This document shows, piece after piece, positions 6,525 to 9,085 of a stretch of DNA of 9,085 nt; the first letter of the stretch is position 1; each line of letters begins with the position of its first letter. Under the pieces are notes generated by a model that saw only the letters and a list, made by a program, of their open reading frames with translations, did not search any database and was not told the DNA's origin. Origin of the DNA: CAKOSP01 sp964369625 (GTDB taxonomy: Bacteria > Bacillota_I > Bacilli_A > RF39 > UBA660); assembly GCA_964369625.1 (NCBI GenBank), contig CAYJFC010000031.1, positions 1 through 9,085 on the forward strand, given 5' to 3'. The position numbers were made by a program, and so were the translations under genes.

Positions 6525-7499
6525 ATGAATAATAAATATAGTATAATTATACCAGTGTATAATACAGAAAAATATTTAAATAAATGTATAGACTCAGTAT
6601 TAAATCAAACATATTCTAATATAGAAATAATTATAATTAATGATGGCTCAACTGATAAAAGTCTTGAATTGTGCAATCAATATAAAGATCAAAGAATTAA
6701 ATTATTTACTCATGAGAATAGAGGTGTTTCATATACACGAAATATTGGAATTGACAATGCTACAGGTGAGTATATAATATTTGTTGATAGTGATGATTAT
6801 ATTGAAAATAATGCAATAGAATTAATCAATGAAAAGATTCAAAATTCAGATTTGGATTTAATTCAATTTGCTTTTTCTACATTTGAAGCCGAAGAAATGC
6901 CGATTGCTAAAAATGTATTTACAGAAAAAGTGATAAGTGACTCTATTAATGAAAAAATCAATTATATGATAGAAAGAGAAGTAATTAATTCCATTTGGAA
7001 TAAATGTTATAATACTAACATATTAAATAAAAATTCTATACGTTTTGCAGAAGATATAAAAATAGGTGAAGATTTAATATTTAATTTGGAATATTTTAGT
7101 TATATAAGCAATTTTGATATATTAAATGTTAATCTATATAATTACAGATTAAACGTAGCAAATTCATTAACAAAAAAATATAATGAAAATAAATATGTAA
7201 TGTTAATGAAAGTAAATGATATATTAGAAAAATTTGCAAATAAGTATAATGATGATAAAATTATTGCTACTGCAAAATATATTAAATTCAAAAGTATATG
7301 TTCGTGTACATTTGATTTATTTAATTTAGAATGTAAATATACTAAGTTGCATAAACTTAAAATCATTAACGAGTTTAAAACTAATGTTATAAAAATTAAA
7401 ACAAATAGAAAAATTTTTAAAATTTTAAATTTTATTTATTTAAATATGAATGCAAGAATTATATATCTTGTATTCAAATTTATGTATAAGTTTAAATAG
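6525..7499 (+). CDS. Glycosyltransferase family 2 (GT-A fold)
   Basis: This 324-residue inverting glycosyltransferase probably extends the repeat unit on its lipid carrier. The N-terminal GT-A domain shows YSIIIPVYNTEKYL at 5-18, DGSTD at 40-44, ENRGVSYTRNIGI at 64-76 and the metal and nucleotide-binding DSDD at 88-91. GEDLIFN at 181-187 fits the acceptor-side catalytic segment of capsule-type GT2 enzymes. The C-terminus (about residues 285-324) is rich in hydrophobic and lysine residues and may associate with the membrane. AAGGGA at 6514-6519 lies 5 nt before the ATG. The gene lies between the polymerase and flippase genes, as is usual for repeat-unit transferases. Its donor sugar cannot be predicted. 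Confidence 0.9.
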   Translation: MNNKYSIIIPVYNTEKYLNKCIDSVLNQTYSNIEIIIINDGSTDKSLELCNQYKDQRIKLFTHENRGVSYTRNIGIDNATGEYIIFVDSDDYIENNAIELINEKIQNSDLDLIQFAFSTFEAEEMPIAKNVFTEKVISDSINEKINYMIEREVINSIWNKCYNTNILNKNSIRFAEDIKIGEDLIFNLEYFSYISNFDILNVNLYNYRLNVANSLTKKYNENKYVMLMKVNDILEKFANKYNDDKIIATAKYIKFKSICSCTFDLFNLECKYTKLHKLKIINEFKTNVIKIKTNRKIFKILNFIYLNMNARIIYLVFKFMYKFK

Positions 7500-7504
7500 A
7501 TTTG

Positions 7505-7511
7505 AGAGGAG
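7505..7511 (+). promoter_or_regulatory. Ribosome binding site that sets the flippase start at 7516
   Basis: AGAGGAG lies 4 nt before the ATG at 7516. An earlier in-frame ATG at 7450 falls inside the GT2 gene with no ribosome binding site in front of it. The 22 residues it would add do not resemble a flippase N-terminus. Confidence 0.65.
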
Positions 7512-7515
7512 AAAA

Positions 7516-9054
7516 ATGAGAATAAATAATTCTATAAAAAATACGATGGCAAATACTATATCTATGATATCAATAATGCTTATTAGTTTCATAACACAAC
7601 GATTTTTTTTAGAAAATCTTGGGACTGAATATTTGGGTATAAATGGTCTTTTTACAAACTTAATAACAATGCTATCTATTGTAGAACTAGGTATAGGTCC
7701 AGCAATTGTATATAGTTTATATAAACCTCTTGCTGATAATAATATAAATAAAATAAAGTCATTATTGTTATTTTATAAAAAAGCATATAGACTAATAGCA
7801 GTTATAGTCCTTGTTATAGGTCTGATTATATTACCATTTGTAGGATATATTGTTGGAGAAAACAATATTGAAATTAGTGTGTATTTAATTTTTGGTTTGT
7901 TTTTAATAGATTCAATATGTTCATATATATCTACTTATAAGAGATCTATATTATATGCTGATCAAAAAAATTATTTGGTTAGTATGGTACATTTAGTTGC
8001 AACAGTATTATTAAATATAATACAAATAGTTATATTAATCGCAACAGGAAATTATATAGCATATTTATTAATAAAAATATTTATGAGATTAATTGAAAAT
8101 ATAACTATTACTAAAATAGCTAATGATAGATACAAATATCTTAAAGACAATGATGCAGAAGAACTTGATAAAGAATCTATTAATGATATATTTAAAAAAA
8201 TTAAAGGTCTTATATTTCATAAAATTGGAAGTTTTATTGTACTAGGAACAGATAATATTTTAATTTCATATTTTATAGGTATAGCTACTGTTGGTCTGTA
8301 TTCTAACTATTTATTAATAGTTAGTGGAGTAGCATCTTTAACTAGACAAGTATTTTCTTCTAATACTTCTAGTGTTGGTAATTTATTAGTAGAAAACAAT
8401 AAAGAGAAAACATTTGATATATATAATAAAATAACATTTATTAATTTTTATATATCAACGCTTGCTACAACGTTTCTTTTTGTATTAATAAATCCTTTTA
8501 TAGAAATTTGGTTAGGAAGTCAATATACTTTTGGAATAACAATAGTTGCTATAATGGTCGCTAATTTTTTTGTAGGTGTTATGAGAGCAAGTATTACATT
8601 ATTTAAAGAAGCGGCAGGAATTTATCATGAGGATAGATTGATTCCACTTTTTGAATCAGTAGTAAATATAGTAGCTTCAATAATATTTATATCTTTGTTT
8701 GGATTATCAGGAGTATTTATAGGTACTTTTATAAGTACTATGGTATTATTTTTATATAGTTACCCAAAATTTGTATATAAAAAAATATTTGGTAGAAGTC
8801 AAATAGAATATATATTAAATTTTATTAAACAATTTGCATTTGCTTTTGTAGTTGTATTAATTACATATTTATCAGCTAATTTGTTTAGTTTAGATAATAT
8901 ATATATTATGTTCGGATTAAAAATATTAATAGCATTTATTATACCTAATATTATAATATTTTTATGTTATTTTAAAAAGGAAGAGTATAAATATTGTATT
9001 CAATTAGGAAAAAATATATTTGAAAAAATAAAATTCAAAAATAAAACTGTTTAA
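7516..9054 (+). CDS. wzx: Wzx-type lipid-linked oligosaccharide flippase (MOP superfamily)
   Basis: This 512-residue polytopic membrane protein has about 12-14 membrane segments by eye and would move undecaprenyl-diphosphate-linked repeat units across the cytoplasmic membrane. Family-typical stretches are the N-terminal NNSIKNTMANTIS, LGTEYLGINGLFTNLI at 35-50, ELGIGPAIVYSLYKPLA at 57-73, a charged loop at about 202-229 and HKIGSFIVLGTDNILIS at 235-251, followed by VGLYSNY. It resembles the PST/EpsK-like branch rather than MurJ. Starting at 7516 leaves 16 nt after the GT2 stop and gives a normal family length. The protein ends in a lysine-rich cytoplasmic tail. The neighbouring EpsG-like polymerase supports a Wzx/Wzy-type pathway rather than an ABC transporter route. 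Confidence 0.9.
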   Translation: MRINNSIKNTMANTISMISIMLISFITQRFFLENLGTEYLGINGLFTNLITMLSIVELGIGPAIVYSLYKPLADNNINKIKSLLLFYKKAYRLIAVIVLVIGLIILPFVGYIVGENNIEISVYLIFGLFLIDSICSYISTYKRSILYADQKNYLVSMVHLVATVLLNIIQIVILIATGNYIAYLLIKIFMRLIENITITKIANDRYKYLKDNDAEELDKESINDIFKKIKGLIFHKIGSFIVLGTDNILISYFIGIATVGLYSNYLLIVSGVASLTRQVFSSNTSSVGNLLVENNKEKTFDIYNKITFINFYISTLATTFLFVLINPFIEIWLGSQYTFGITIVAIMVANFFVGVMRASITLFKEAAGIYHEDRLIPLFESVVNIVASIIFISLFGLSGVFIGTFISTMVLFLYSYPKFVYKKIFGRSQIEYILNFIKQFAFAFVVVLITYLSANLFSLDNIYIMFGLKILIAFIIPNIIIFLCYFKKEEYKYCIQLGKNIFEKIKFKNKTV

Positions 9055-9069
9055 AAAACAATAAAAATC

Positions 9070-9085
9070 AGCTTAGAAATAAGTT
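9070..9085 (+). terminator. Possible start of a rho-independent terminator, cut by the window end
   Basis: AGCTTA at 9070-9075 can pair with TAAGTT at 9080-9085 (one G-T wobble) around a GAAA loop. It lies 15 nt after the flippase stop. The stem may continue past the window and no T-tract is visible, so this could equally be a chance hairpin in AT-rich DNA. Confidence 0.3.

Noticed and set aside
7142..7366. Minus-strand open frame inside the GT2 gene, and similar ones at 1250-1474 and 5503-5709
   Set aside because: All are antisense to intact, well-recognised genes and have no family signature of their own.
7450..7515. Upstream start of the flippase frame at 7450, overlapping the GT2 gene by 50 nt
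   Set aside because: No ribosome binding site precedes it, the 22 extra residues are unlike flippase N-termini, and AGAGGAG directly precedes the ATG at 7516.
7603..7610. Run of eight T near the 5' end of the flippase gene as a phase-variation tract
   Set aside because: Runs of seven A or T occur several times in this AT-rich window and one run of eight is expected by chance. The gene is in frame and nothing else suggests switching.

Overview
The window is part of a surface-polysaccharide (capsule or exopolysaccharide) gene cluster on the + strand, in very AT-rich DNA (by eye about a quarter G+C). Strong AGGAG-type ribosome binding sites, heavy use of AGA and ATA codons and an EpsG-type polymerase suggest a low-GC Gram-positive bacterium, most likely of the class Clostridia. 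I cannot name the species. Every real gene points the same way and the gaps are short (0 to 72 nt). The window reads as one operon whose promoter lies upstream. There are no RNA genes, mobile elements, CRISPR arrays or stretches over 300 bases without a gene.

Bases 1-1263 hold the last codons of a probable membrane NDP-sugar 4,6-dehydratase (CapD/EpsC/PglF type), then a close relative of the aminotransferase PglE. Bases 1278-5369 are a tightly coupled block with spacings of 1, 2 and 0 nt: a PglC-like phosphoglycosyl transferase fused to a GNAT acetyltransferase, a PLP enzyme of the D-cysteine desulfhydrase/ACC deaminase family, an ATP-grasp ligase and a GT4 glycosyltransferase. After the largest gap (72 nt), bases 5442-9054 encode an EpsG/Wzy-like polymerase, a GT2 glycosyltransferase and a Wzx-type flippase. 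A possible terminator hairpin begins at the window edge.

The inferred pathway starts when the dehydratase and PglE convert UDP-GlcNAc to a UDP-4-amino-4,6-dideoxy sugar. The GNAT domain N-acetylates it, giving UDP-di-N-acetylbacillosamine or an isomer. The fused transferase domain moves the sugar phosphate to undecaprenyl phosphate. The GT4 and GT2 enzymes extend the lipid-linked unit, Wzx flips it and the EpsG-like protein polymerises it. The PLP enzyme and ATP-grasp ligase do not fit this core route. They may make an amino acid or related compound and join it by an amide bond to a sugar or precursor.

The two most interesting points are the transferase-GNAT fusion, which parallels Neisseria PglB but uses an unrelated acetyltransferase fold, and the PLP/ATP-grasp pair, a candidate uncharacterised decoration module.
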